Shown in pieces: positions 10,214-19,883 of a DNA stretch of 27,634 bases. Source of the DNA: Zarea fungicola (Eukaryota > Ascomycota > Sordariomycetes > Hypocreales > Cordycipitaceae); NCBI GenBank assembly GCA_900169235.1, contig FWCC01000539.1:1-27634 (forward strand), in the 5' to 3' direction. The first letter of the stretch is position 1. Each line of letters starts with the position of its first letter. Under the pieces are notes generated by a model that saw nothing but the letters and a program-made list of their open reading frames with translations, did not search any database and was not told the origin of the DNA. A program made the translations under genes and the position numbers.

Positions 10214-10863
10214 CTTGTGAGCTACGTCAGATGTCCAAGTGTGTCAGTCGAAGAGAGGCCAGTAACTTGAAAGATTAACCGAAAAAAAAGACAAAATTGA
10301 GAGACCTGTATTTTGCAATTTTTAATAACATTTTAGCTACATTTATGACTTTTACCTCATAATTAGCATAGAGGCGGAAATTGACGTGACGTATGGGCCA
10401 ATAAAACAGAAATATGGCATTATGACATAATAGACGTTAGTAGCGTTCTTGGTCCGGAATATTCACTCCAATGTCACACTAAAACAAATTTCACCACACC
10501 AAGTAGTAATCGAATCCTTTCCTGCTGCTGTAGCGGTACAGAAAGCACGCAGACGTAGCGAAGAAACCTGTTTCCACCTCGAATACAACGCATATATCAT
10601 TACCGTATTAGATGTAGTCGGTGCTACACACCGTCTTGCCGATAATTCAACAGAGTCTTGTGTTTAGTATTAATAGCCTTGCACGACCAGATGTGACCTA
10701 AACTAGATTTCAGTCATGCACAATAGATAGGATACTGTTCCGATTCGGCTTAAGTCACTGTCTCACTGCCTTCACCACCAGATACTGCTTCTATTCTTTT
10801 AACAAGAGCAGACGCGGTAATTTTTCGAAACAAAAACCAAAGTATCAAAACGGAATATTGTCA
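10214..10863. other. Divergent intergenic region
   Basis: Shared upstream region of the SDR (minus) and the small gene at 10864 (plus). It carries TGACGT-type motifs near 10223-10229 and 10382-10393. A 72-codon open frame from 10449 starts only with TTG and is not supported. Confidence 0.5.
10382..10393. promoter_or_regulatory. Tandem CRE-like half-sites (TGACGTGACGTA)
   Basis: Two overlapping TGACG half-sites about 170 bases upstream of the SDR ATG. A further TACGTCA lies at 10223-10229 in its leader. These match the CREB/ATF-class core; occupancy is inferred. Confidence 0.4.
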
Positions 10864-11323
10864 ATGGCACTTCCGATATCCAAGCCCTTCGGCGGCAACA
10901 ACAATACTGAACCTGTTTCTGCCACCCACCAGGATGGTTCCCAAAATGAGCCACAAGACACTGGCAAAATCCGTACGTACGAGAAATTCTACATAAATTA
11001 TCTTGCTTTATTGATCCATTGCTACAGAGACGCTCAGACGGGAAGATGTTCATGACGACTTAAGCAGAAGTGAGCAACGTGAGGGTGACTCTGCTAGCAA
11101 CGACGACATCAAGAGCCGCAATACTGGCAATATTACCACCGCGACCAACCGTACCGATGCTAGCGGCTTCACCCACCCACAGCATGATATGAGCGCCCCT
11201 ATAAGCAACAAATCTAGTCGAGACTTTGCTGGCGGTGTCACCACCGCCACCAACCACACCACGGATAGCGGCTTCACCTCGCCTGGGGAAGACATGGGTG
11301 GCGCCCGCAGCAGCTCTCGCTGA
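10864..11323 (+). CDS. Hypothetical protein, 134 aa, with internal imperfect repeat
   Basis: Two exons, 10864-10972 and 11028-11323, are joined over a 55-nt intron (GTACGT donor, CTACAG acceptor). Unspliced, the frame stops at 11053-11055, but splicing opens a hydrophilic frame to TGA at 11321-11323. No family was recognised. The protein is rich in N, T, S, G and D and probably disordered, with no signal peptide or membrane segment. Two similar segments of about 15 residues, each T-T-A-T-N followed by S-G-F-T, are encoded by imperfect direct repeats at about 11135-11177 and 11240-11282. The N-terminus begins M-A-L-P-I-S-K-P-F-G. It sits beside stress enzymes and shares an upstream region with the SDR, so co-expression is possible. 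Small disordered proteins of this kind occur in spores and stress responses, but that is inference. Confidence 0.65.
11135..11282 (+). repeat. Imperfect direct repeat inside the hypothetical gene
   Basis: Units at about 11135-11177 and 11240-11282 share ACCACC-GC-ACCAACC and TAGCGGCTTCACC blocks and stay in frame, encoding the duplicated T-T-A-T-N...S-G-F-T segment. Confidence 0.65.
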
Positions 11324-12709
11324 TTTAGTGCATTGTTGTTTTCCCTCATAGGGCAGCTTTGGCCTACGAGATCGGACAATACAGTGGAGGGAGTCGTGGC
11401 GGCAGCCTGGTCGGTGGCAGCCTCCACGCAATGGGCCGTGTGCCTTGTGCGACGATTTTGAATGAAAACCCAAGTTACGGGCGATAAATTTCAACTATTT
11501 AGGGCTTGGTATTAATGTGTAGTACTCTTTGTATCATGTTTATTTTATTCCCTTTTTAAGAAACTTCAATTGCATGTTTAAAATCCAGCGGGAGTTTGTG
11601 AGCGTGGTCAGGCTATGCTACACAAAACTGACATCAGTTGCTCGTGATTACCTTCTTCGAAGCCGACAAACTGTTTGCGATCACCGGCGCTGGCATTTTG
11701 TATGCAGCTATGCTAATTGGAAAATTTGACCTTTGTGCTTCCTTGTCTTTCTTGGGTCGCCTCTGCCAGCTCCACACGGCCGCGGATCTTGTCTTGTTGT
11801 GCCAGCGGCATTCCCCAATAGGATCGCAACGGACGATCTCAACCACTTTAACCATGTCGCGAAAGGCTCATGTAGGTGGCACAATCTATGCATTGCGGCC
11901 TTGAAGTTCCGGCACTTTTCCGATTCAAGATAAACCTGTAAGAATGCGTTAATTATTCGAGGAATTTGATATCGGCGACGCAGCTCATTCCCCTTCTTCA
12001 TAACATCAGCTCCGTATCATCTTAGCATCATCAATGACCCGCAGACTAGCTATGACCACTTACGACGTCTCAGCCATCTATCTGGTGTGGCTGCCGGGGA
12101 AATGGGTACTCAAGACAATTTTCATTATTTGAAGCCATCTCAAGGCGAAATGGATAATGAGCTTCTTTGATTAGTGTAGAGTTGGTGCGCCGGAGCATTT
12201 TGCCCGGCGGAGCTTTTAGCCCGCCAATGCTGTTTTCAGAGGGCTTGGCATTAGGTGAAGATATTAACCTGGCAGTACAACTTGTAGCGTAAATGTCAAG
12301 CTGACGTAGCATTTGAAAGATCCTTTTACATCAAAGCTTGTTAATTACATCGATCCCGCTGCAGCCGCGAACCTCCCGGCAGATCAACGAACATACCCAC
12401 AATTGTAAAGCAATGGTCCAAGTACAGTGACCAAGTCGTCACTGCATTTGCGTCCAACTAGTAGACGTGCCTGTGTTTAATTGTGAGATTGTTTTAGAGC
12501 TATTGAAGTCGCCTTCTGTCCTTCTAATCCTCGATTGAGTCGCAGAGGGCTGATGCCTGACTACCAATTCTTTTACACTTTGATGGACTGAGTCAAACAT
12601 TTGGCGCTCCCTGCAGTAGCATATTGTAAATGAAGAATATATTATCCTCCAGATTCATAATGAACCTTTTTTAATTCCCGCATGTACTCCCACCATCATG
12701 CATAGTTGC
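11324..12709. other. Long intergenic region without a confident gene
   Basis: A convergent region between the hypothetical gene and the hemerythrin gene. On the minus strand a good 3' splice-like signal (ATTAAC then TTACAG, near 11937-11957) precedes a coding-like stretch down to about 11710. No consistent frame or family could be assigned, so it may be a decayed gene. An 80-codon ATG frame at 12070-12312 (minus) is unrecognised. Confidence 0.4.
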
Positions 12710-13344
12710 CTACTTAGTGACCGTCTCATCAGGGAATTTTCTAAAAATATCGGCGACGATATCAATAGGTGCCGTCAAAAGACCCATGGCAGTTTCAAAT
12801 GGCGGGTTCTCACCAGCCTCTGGGTGGCTACGTGTAGGAGCAAACGCCTTTGTACGTCCGAATGACTTGGCCATGGAGCTGGACTCACCATGGGCAGCCT
12901 GGAGCTTCTCCTCCAGTGCTGGCAAGTCACGCTCTTCCTCATCCTTGATATGCTCATCAAGCGAAGTCCAGAGTTTCTTGATACAAGGTATATAGTCATC
13001 ATCAGATGATGACATGTTTTGAAATTCCATTAGCATTTTCTTCACCTAGACTTCAATTAGTATATACTGGCAATATTCATCTGTAGATGGAGACTTACCT
13101 TGTGGTGTTCTTGACGGTCATGATCGGCCATCTCCTTGCCACGGTCACCAAGATACTTCTCAAGGGCTGGGTATACGACGAGCTCCTCCCCCACTGAGTG
13201 GCGAGCAAGCTCCCAAACGAATTGATTGCCGTATCGCTGCTGGTGCTCATGATTGTTGGGGTTGTTGACTATCTCTTCGTAGTATTGCTTCAGTTCGCGG
13301 TGGTCCTTGATGATAGCGTTGGAGATTGAGGCCATTTGCGCCAT
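12710..13344 (-). CDS. Hemerythrin-like HHE cation-binding domain protein
   Basis: Two exons on the minus strand, 13099-13344 and 12710-13045, with a 53-nt intron (GTAAGT donor, TCTAG acceptor, phase 0), encode 193 residues. The HHE family folds as a four-helix bundle that binds a di-iron centre and can hold oxygen or nitric oxide. Candidate ligands are visible: H15 in K-D-H-R-E-L, H49 and E53 in H-S-V-G-E, H75 and H80 in the A-D-H-D-R-Q-E-H segment, and H114 and E118 in H-I-K-D-E. The C-terminal part has the fungal signature M-A-K-S-F-G-R-T-K followed by P-T-R-S-H-P. ATG 13344 gives M-A-Q-M-A-S; ATG 13335 is nearly as good. Frame further upstream has only a TTG. Likely cytosolic; a role in oxygen, NO or iron stress is inferred. 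Confidence 0.9.
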
Positions 13345-14106
13345 AATGTATGTCAAGAATGTGTAAGATTTATTGAAATGTCACGTTAGGTTGTAATATC
13401 TGCGAGAGGTAAATATATGTGAACTATTAAAAGAGTTATTTTCAATTTTCTTGGACAGCGAACTGAAGCCGCATACCTGTTATAGTTTTTACGCTCGTGG
13501 GTTACGAGACGTCTCACTTTCATCCAATAATACAAGAGATATTATTCATAATTTGCCATAAATTTGACCTTTGTTTGATTGGTCAGAAGCAGCTGGGAAG
13601 GCTTTGTGAGTGACGAAGCCGTAGTCTCGCCATCACACTTGCATCACGTAGCTTGTAATCCATTATCGCATACATACATTGCATATACCACTGGCATGGC
13701 AACATGGAACACTATTTGCTTTCTGAAATACCTCGTGTCGTCATCTTTACAGCCTCGGCGAGCGAAGCCATTGTAGGCTTTCAACAAGAATCCGGAGCCG
13801 AAAAAGAATTGAGCTGAGGAGAATAAAGTCCTGGTGGACGGGAGGACAGGTGGCCAATGGGCGATACTAGTCACAGATATCGTAGATCGAGATTTAACAG
13901 CCTAGTAGCCCGAATAGACGAAAAAGTATTGTTTTAATAAAATCCGCAACTCCGAGCTAGGATTTATTTGTACTATCCGTTTTTCTTCAGTTCTCGACAT
14001 GCTTAACGCCGTACTTTCCACCAAGTCTGCTAATCACTTATGTTTTCAGCGCAAGTAATGCGGACTGATGAATACTTTGCATATTTTTGTATCTGACTTG
14101 ACTTTT
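13345..14106. other. Intergenic region upstream of the hemerythrin gene
   Basis: Promoter of the hemerythrin gene and the 3' flank of the small gene at 14107. A 76-codon frame at 13644-13874 (minus) begins with GTG and has no recognisable content. Confidence 0.5.
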
Positions 14107-14430
14107 CTATGTCCTTCTAGATGCCGATGGGTTTTTTGTTTGATTGGTTGGCACAGATGATTCTGCGACTGCGCGCGGCTTCGCCATGAAAAAGGCATAC
14201 ACGGCAGCGACCGCAACACCACCAATTGCACCTATTTGCCATCCGGGTCTAAATAAGGATTAATAAGTCTTTCCGGTATCAAAGATTTTAATTACATACA
14301 TTTTGGATGATTTTCTTGAATCAAGAGGCTTTGATGAACCTGAACCTGTCGACACTTGCCGTGCTGAGGCGCCTCTTACTCTCAGGGCGTGAAGACTAGG
14401 CCGAGCGACCCTTGCAGCGTAAAAAGTCAT
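14107..14430 (-). CDS. Small single-pass membrane protein, probably mitochondrial (90 aa)
   Basis: Two exons on the minus strand, 14300-14430 and 14107-14248, are joined over a 51-nt intron (GTATGT donor, TTTAG acceptor). The frame has an ATG at 14430 and a TAG at 14107-14109 and is visible only after splicing. The first 30 residues contain several arginines, no acidic residue and many alanines and serines (begins M-T-F-Y-A-A-R-V-A-R-P), as in a mitochondrial targeting sequence. Residues about 47-66, W-Q-I-G-A-I-G-G-V-A-V-A-A-V-Y-A-F-F-M-A, form one hydrophobic transmembrane segment, followed by a short hydrophilic tail. I recognise no named family, though the layout is common among small inner-membrane proteins of fungi. 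Function unknown; mitochondrial location is inferred. Confidence 0.7.
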
Positions 14431-15241
14431 CGCGCGTATATCCGGCGGCCGGCGTAAAACAAAGCAATAATCGTAAATTACTTTTCAATCTTCATTGATT
14501 AGGGTGCCCATCGCAGCTTCTATACGTTGCAAGATATTTGGCTACATCTTTCCTGCGGTAGCTGGTGACGCAGTCTCCCGCTCACAGTGACGTCGCCTTT
14601 CCACTTAAGCTCTAATCTTCACCCCCTTGTGTTAAGGCTCCAAGCAGGTCACTAACAGGCATTAGAGTGCTTCCTTAGCAGGCAAGACAGAGTACTTACA
14701 ATCCGGCTGCAGTTTTGCGGAGGAGAGGTACCGAGAAGATCCACAGGTACGACCTCTATACCAGAATGCGGGGGGTTTGGCAACTATCGATGTAATTGAA
14801 GCGTAACGTGAGAGCAGTGGGTATACTGACCTGCTTTGAGCCTTGACACACTCAAAGGGATACGCTCACAGCAAGGCTCGCAGATCTCTTTTTTGTGCGC
14901 TTAAAATGCTACAACAGCTTCAAACAAGAATATGAAACGACCAGCGCTTTGAAAATGACGTTCGAATTCAGAGGATGGTAAACCGACAACGGCAGCCAGC
15001 ACAGCAGATGCGCGATGTTCGACCTGTGCCTAGTCCCAACCGTCATTCTGTCACCGTAATTTTAAAGAGACTACTAACGGTATTTATTTGGACTTCTATT
15101 ACAGCGAGCCGTTGCACAGTGGGGTTAGGGAGAAGTGGCTGAAACTTGTGCGTAACAGCAGGAGCTCTGAATTTCAAGAAACCATGAATTTATTAACAGA
15201 GGAGTGCCAGAGAGTGTCTGGACATATTTCATTGCATTCAT
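14431..15241. other. Intergenic region
   Basis: Upstream region of the small membrane-protein gene, with a TGACGTC motif near 14588, followed by sequence with no supported gene up to the stop codon of the formaldehyde dehydrogenase-like gene. Confidence 0.5.
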
Positions 15242-16772
15242 TTATGTACTAGAGCTATCATACCTTGTCAAAGCCGGGCTTCCAGCGGCCGCTGGAAAGG
15301 AGAACTTGGTTTCCACAAACACTTTCTGCATGCCGTCCTTTTTCTTCTCGAAAATATGGTATACTTTATCGAGATCCTCCAACCGGACGCGATGAGTAAC
15401 CATTTCCAAGGGATCGATTTTCCCTGTCTGAATCGCTGCCAGAAGGTCCTTCCAGTATTTGTGTACCGGGGCTTGGCCATTGCCAATGAGTCGAATACCA
15501 CGCTGCATGAGCGACCCGATGTTGAAGTGGTTTGTCTAGCGGCAGTCAGTATTTAATCTAGCCAAAGAGATGGAAAGTGATCAAAGGCGATTATTGCTTA
15601 CAAAACCGACATAAACTCCAGTTACGCCACAGCGACCGTAAGATCGTACGCTCTCAATCATTTCGTTGAGAATCTCACTTGTGTCCGTTTCTGCGCCAGT
15701 GGCCATCTCAACCCAATGTAACCATCCTTTGGCATACTCGCCAGCAGCGCATTCAAGTGCGACATCAGGACCACGGCCATCGCACAGCTCCTTGAGCCTG
15801 CTGACGACGGTATTGGAATTCATCAGGCCACTAGAGACCTTCTTATAGTCCACGATGCTCAGTTTGTCAGCAGGAAAGTGAGTTTTGATCAAGGTTGTGC
15901 GAGGTTCGGTATCAACGAAGATGATACTTGTGGCGCCCTGGTCTAGAGCGAATCTGCCTGCCATTTGGCCAATCGGACCAGCGCCGAAAATGGCAACCTT
16001 GTCACCAGGGCTCACACCGGTGTCGACAACGCAGTGGTACGAGGTTGCCAACACGTCGGATAGATACAGCGCTGTCGCTGTGTTAGTATATAATTTCATA
16101 AGTGTGGCGTAATTATGTCTTACCCTTCTCATCGGGCACATCGTCCGGAATTGCAAGCAGATTCACATCGCCCATTGGCACCCGCACATATTCGGCCTGG
16201 CCGCCAGCAAACCCACCAGTCAAGTGAGAGTAGCCAAAGATTCCAGCTGTCCGTCCGCCATATAATGTCTTTGTCATTGTGTTCGAGTTTGTCCTCTCGC
16301 ACTGCGAAGACAGTTTCCTTTCGCAATAGTAGCAATCGCCACAGGCAATTTGAAATGAGGCGACATATCGCTTTCCAACCTCGACGTTGAGTACTTGTCG
16401 TCCCACCATCTCTGCAGTGCCACAGAATTCATGACCGAGTATATCGCCCTTTTGAAGTTGTAGAACGGCGCCATGAAGCAGATGAAGATCTGAGCCGCAA
16501 ACTGTAGTTCCTGTCACTTTGAGGATAACGTCTCGATCTTCCACGAGCTTCGGCTTCGGGACATTGGCTAATGAAGATCAGCTAACTGATAATGATGGAG
16601 TTCGCCGCTACAACATACCAACTTCAACCTCATTCTTCCCCATCCAGACAAGAGCTTTCATCATGTCATCTTGGCCACCAGAAGGATATGTAGATACGTC
16701 TTGCTGCGTTATCGCATTTTTATCGTGGCCGGTAATATTTTCAACAGTATTTGCAGCTAGAGAGAGAGCCAT
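15242..16772 (-). CDS. Zinc alcohol dehydrogenase, glutathione-independent formaldehyde dehydrogenase-like
   Basis: Four minus-strand exons, 16619-16772, 16124-16567, 15602-16077 and 15242-15535, encode 455 residues. The introns are 51, 46 and 66 nt with GTATGT, GTAAGA and GTAAGC donors and TAG or CAG acceptors, and all phases agree. The protein is a medium-chain dehydrogenase closest to the FdhA/formaldehyde dismutase branch. Catalytic zinc ligands are C75 (T-V-C-G-S-D-L-H) and H97-E98 (L-G-H-E-F-C). Four structural zinc cysteines are at 127, 130, 133 and 141. G-A-G-P-I-G is the NAD-binding glycine motif. The long insert with E-C-A-A-G and the late I-G-N-G-Q-A-P-V-H-K-Y-W block are typical of this branch. 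Compared with bacterial FdhA there is a 36-residue N-terminal extension; ATGs at 16664 and 16661 just before K-A-L-V-W are alternative starts. Likely oxidises formaldehyde or related aldehydes; not proven. Confidence 0.9.
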
Positions 16773-17843
16773 GTTGATTGAATACCAAATATTTGTGAAT
16801 TGAAATGTAGAGAAACAAAGCGGAACGGTCCTATCCTTTCAGGCAGCGTAGTTGGACACTGGCCACTTATAGCTTATGCGTAATGTTGTCGACGACATCA
16901 TGACGACACCTCACTGTCACCCTTCTTATACTGCTATTTAAAAAAATTCTTGCAGCAGTCCAGTTGCATTATGTGACGTTAAATTTGCATCGTGATGATG
17001 GAGCCCCCTTTTCTTTTTCTAGATGTAGAGGGTCATTGGCATGAATACTAGTTTTCGCCGAATCTCAATCGCATTTGTGCGCTAGGTAAACCTGGAGCCT
17101 TTTGGCCCTATTTCCGTGTTTTTATTTAAAAAGTAAGGAATCACAAATGTCGAATAAATATTCGCGAGCTATTTATCCTCACAGTGAGAGTCTTGATGGC
17201 ACAGGGGATGGCGCGCCAGCCCAGTGAAGCTTCTAGATTACGACCCTTCTGGCACTGAATCATTGACAAGAACTTTGAACCGGTCTTGCTGAGGCTAATT
17301 CGATACATGTTTAAGTATTTAAACGACGTGCTAGTGTCCAATGTGTACCGCAATACGATGTGAAATTATCTCTATATGGTTGTTTATGCCTGTACTACAG
17401 CTATTTGAGTAGATGTTCGGCTGTCAATGCCCACATATAGGTATGTAGCTATGCAGTTATATAACCTGTCAATTTCTCATTATGGGTTGTCGGTCGCTTG
17501 CAGCACATTTGCGTCCGAGCTGAGCGTCCCAACTTCCACAAATACAGCTTGGCTCAACCTGAGTATCGCTGAACTGCTGTGTTATCCCGTCATTGCTGAA
17601 TGTATTTGACGTCAGGAGGCTGCTTAATTAACTATACTAGACAGCAGCTAGATGGTGCATTGGATCGAGAGATGAAGCGCTACACGCTGACCCCGCACAC
17701 CTCCCAGACCACCGCGAACCGCGGCGGCACCGTATAACAGCAACACGAATAATGTATGTCTCACACTGTCGCCCGTGAATGATTTTGTCGGCTGCTCTGA
17801 CACCGCGTGTAAGTTTGAAGCCGCTCTGCAGCATAGGCCACGC
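16773..17843. other. Intergenic region upstream of the formaldehyde dehydrogenase-like gene
   Basis: Contains its promoter, with a TGACGTTA motif at 16974-16981, and the 3' side of the histidine kinase gene. Short ATG frames at 17427-17609 (plus) and 17637-17834 (minus) match nothing I know. Confidence 0.5.
16974..16981. promoter_or_regulatory. CRE-like site (TGACGTTA)
   Basis: A TGACGT half-site about 200 bases upstream of the formaldehyde dehydrogenase-like ATG, of the class bound by ATF/CREB bZIP proteins. Confidence 0.35.
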
Positions 17844-19883
17844 TCAAGTCAGCCACTTGAGTAGTACGCTGAAGAGCGCCATTTTCTTCGCTGGCTTGGC
17901 AATATAGTCATTCATGCCGGTTTCAAGACATAGCTCCATGTCGCCTTTGAGAGCGTAGGCAGTCATGGCAATAATAGGGATGTGCAGGCCGCGGTTCCTG
18001 ATGTGGCCTGTCGCCTTATGGCCGTCCATGACAGGCATGCTAACATCCATCAAAATCAAATCATACGTTTGGGGGGAGCTCAACAATTCTGAAATTGCCT
18101 CTTCTCCATTTGACGTCATTTTAATCGTTTTGAATCCGAGCGGCTGCAAAGTTTTCATTAGCACCGCCTGGTTGATGGCATTGTCCTCTGCTGCCAGGAT
18201 TCGCTTGGTCGGCGCTACTTGCTGCAGCCGCAGAAGGACCTGGCTAGTATCTGCCTCCCCGAGTGACTTGAGATGCCTGATCTCAGTTCCAAATTCAAAA
18301 TGGCTTGCCGTCATATCGACATCATGGTGCATGATGGCGAGCTTTTGCAATCTGACAGTGAACCAAAAAACACTGCCCTCTCCATTTGACCCTGGTCGAT
18401 ACCCAATCTGTCCACCCAGTAGCTTGGCGAGGGACCTGGCGATACAAAGCCCAAGGCCAGTTCCCTGAAAACGCTTCCTAACGCTACTATCATGCTGTGT
18501 GAAGGGCTTGAATAGATTCTGTACCATGGTTTCAGGCACGCCTATACCGGTATCCTGCACTTCTGTCAATACTGTGTATGTCGCTTCATCTGATTCTTTC
18601 AAAGCGGCATGCACAGTAATGGAACCCTTCTCTGTAAATTTTGCAGCATTATCCATAATATTCTGGAGGATTTGCCGATAACGAAGCGGGTCTCCGGTAG
18701 CCGATTTTGGCAAATTTGACTCTAGAATTGCTTCAATATGCACACCTTCTAATAGCGTAGCCTGTACACTCCGTATAGTTGAGGTCACTATAGAGGCAAG
18801 GTCGATTGGATCTTTGTTTACGGAAATGGTGCCGGAGGCAATTTTTGAGTAGTCCAAGATGTTGTTGATGATTTGAAGCAGAACTGCACCCGATTCCTCA
18901 ATGATGTTCACCGTATCTCGTTGCTCCTTCGTTAACGGTGTGTCGAGAAGGAGATTAGATGCTGACAGCATGCCATGCATCGGCGTCCGGATTTCGTGGC
19001 TCATGTTGGCCAAGAATTCGGTCTTTAACTTTGAACTTTCCTGAAAGGCGTTGATGAGTTGAATCTCGGCATTTTTCCTTTCCGTCAGGTCTCGAGTGAC
19101 CTTGCCAAATCCAACGTGGGTGCCTTTTTTGTAGATTGCCGTTATCACCACGTTTGCCCAGAACCGACTGCCGTCCTTTCGGTAGCGCCACCCCTCATCC
19201 TCCACCCTGCCGTCGCGCAAGCAAGCCTCCAGTTCCCTCTCGGGCTTTCTGTCTCGTAAATCGTCCTGGCTGTAAAACCCGGAGAAGTGCTTCCCCACAA
19301 TCTCTTCTGTTTTGTAGCCTTTTATCTTTTCCGCACCAACATTCCAGGTCGTAATGTAGCCTCGCGTATCGAGAAGAAAAAGGGCATAGTCCTTGACCGA
19401 CTGCGCGAAAATACGGAAAGCTTCATCAATCGTGTGCCATGGCCATGCGTACTGAGGGTCGGTGTCATCAATTTTCGCTTGCAGAACCTCGGCTTGCTCC
19501 CATTCCACTATCAGAAACAACAGGTTTAATCCTCGAAATGTCGGGATCACGCGCGCTGTCCAAAAGACGCCTTCCCTTGAGTATGCTGCATGGCACTGTC
19601 TCATGTTCCGAGTTGTGATGGCTACTTCGATTGCGTGAGACAGGACAATTCGATCGAAGCGCTCTGTCGCGGAGCCCTGGTAAAGAGTGCTAAACAAGTC
19701 AGCGCCAACAACGCCTGCCCATTCGTTGCCCCAGGCTGCGACCAGGCCCTGGGAGACCTTTTGTATGCAGAGCGCTGGCGATACCACAAGGGTTGGGATC
19801 GGGAACAAGTCAAATATATCCAGCATATGCGAGTCGGCCGCTGTGAGCAATTCGCCGCACGGTGTTAGATCTTGCCCAGCCAT
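17844..19883 (-). CDS. Hybrid sensor histidine kinase with PAS domains and receiver
   Basis: An intronless frame of 679 residues from ATG 19883. The order is: an N-terminal PAS-like region (about 18-130), a clear PAS/PAC domain (about 150-270, ending R-D-L-T-E-R-K), the HisKA dimerisation domain with phospho-histidine H296 in M-S-H-E-I-R-T-P-M-H-G-M, the ATPase domain (about 395-515; N-box N-I-M-D-N-A-A-K-F, G1 D-T-G-I-G-V-P, G2 G-T-G-L-G-L), and a receiver domain (about 561-679) with acidic E566-D567, phospho-acceptor D613 in M-D-V-S-M-P-V-M-D-G, T641 and K663. All catalytic positions are intact. It would autophosphorylate on a signal and pass phosphate to a phosphotransfer protein such as Ypd1, feeding HOG-type stress or developmental pathways. 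The layout resembles fungal TcsA-like kinases. No transmembrane segment, so likely cytosolic. The frame stays open 86 codons upstream of the ATG but has only a TTG. Confidence 0.92.
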   Translation of the reverse strand: MAGQDLTPCGELLTAADSHMLDIFDLFPIPTLVVSPALCIQKVSQGLVAAWGNEWAGVVGADLFSTLYQGSATERFDRIVLSHAIEVAITTRNMRQCHAAYSREGVFWTARVIPTFRGLNLLFLIVEWEQAEVLQAKIDDTDPQYAWPWHTIDEAFRIFAQSVKDYALFLLDTRGYITTWNVGAEKIKGYKTEEIVGKHFSGFYSQDDLRDRKPERELEACLRDGRVEDEGWRYRKDGSRFWANVVITAIYKKGTHVGFGKVTRDLTERKNAEIQLINAFQESSKLKTEFLANMSHEIRTPMHGMLSASNLLLDTPLTKEQRDTVNIIEESGAVLLQIINNILDYSKIASGTISVNKDPIDLASIVTSTIRSVQATLLEGVHIEAILESNLPKSATGDPLRYRQILQNIMDNAAKFTEKGSITVHAALKESDEATYTVLTEVQDTGIGVPETMVQNLFKPFTQHDSSVRKRFQGTGLGLCIARSLAKLLGGQIGYRPGSNGEGSVFWFTVRLQKLAIMHHDVDMTASHFEFGTEIRHLKSLGEADTSQVLLRLQQVAPTKRILAAEDNAINQAVLMKTLQPLGFKTIKMTSNGEEAISELLSSPQTYDLILMDVSMPVMDGHKATGHIRNRGLHIPIIAMTAYALKGDMELCLETGMNDYIAKPAKKMALFSVLLKWLT

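Noticed and set aside
10500..10530. TCGAATCC string reminiscent of a tRNA T-arm
   Set aside because: No acceptor stem or anticodon arm can be formed around it. No tRNA was found in the window.
10449..10667. 72-codon frame between the SDR and the hypothetical gene
   Set aside because: It starts only at TTG, lies in a promoter region and has no recognisable motif.
11050..11494. Two overlapping minus-strand frames of 125 and 144 codons
   Set aside because: They lie opposite the spliced hypothetical gene, and their repetitive content mirrors its repeat. One runs past it without any recognisable domain.
11708..12001. 97-codon ATG frame on the minus strand, coding-like with a splice-like signal inside
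   Set aside because: No frame could be joined into a consistent gene and no family was recognised.
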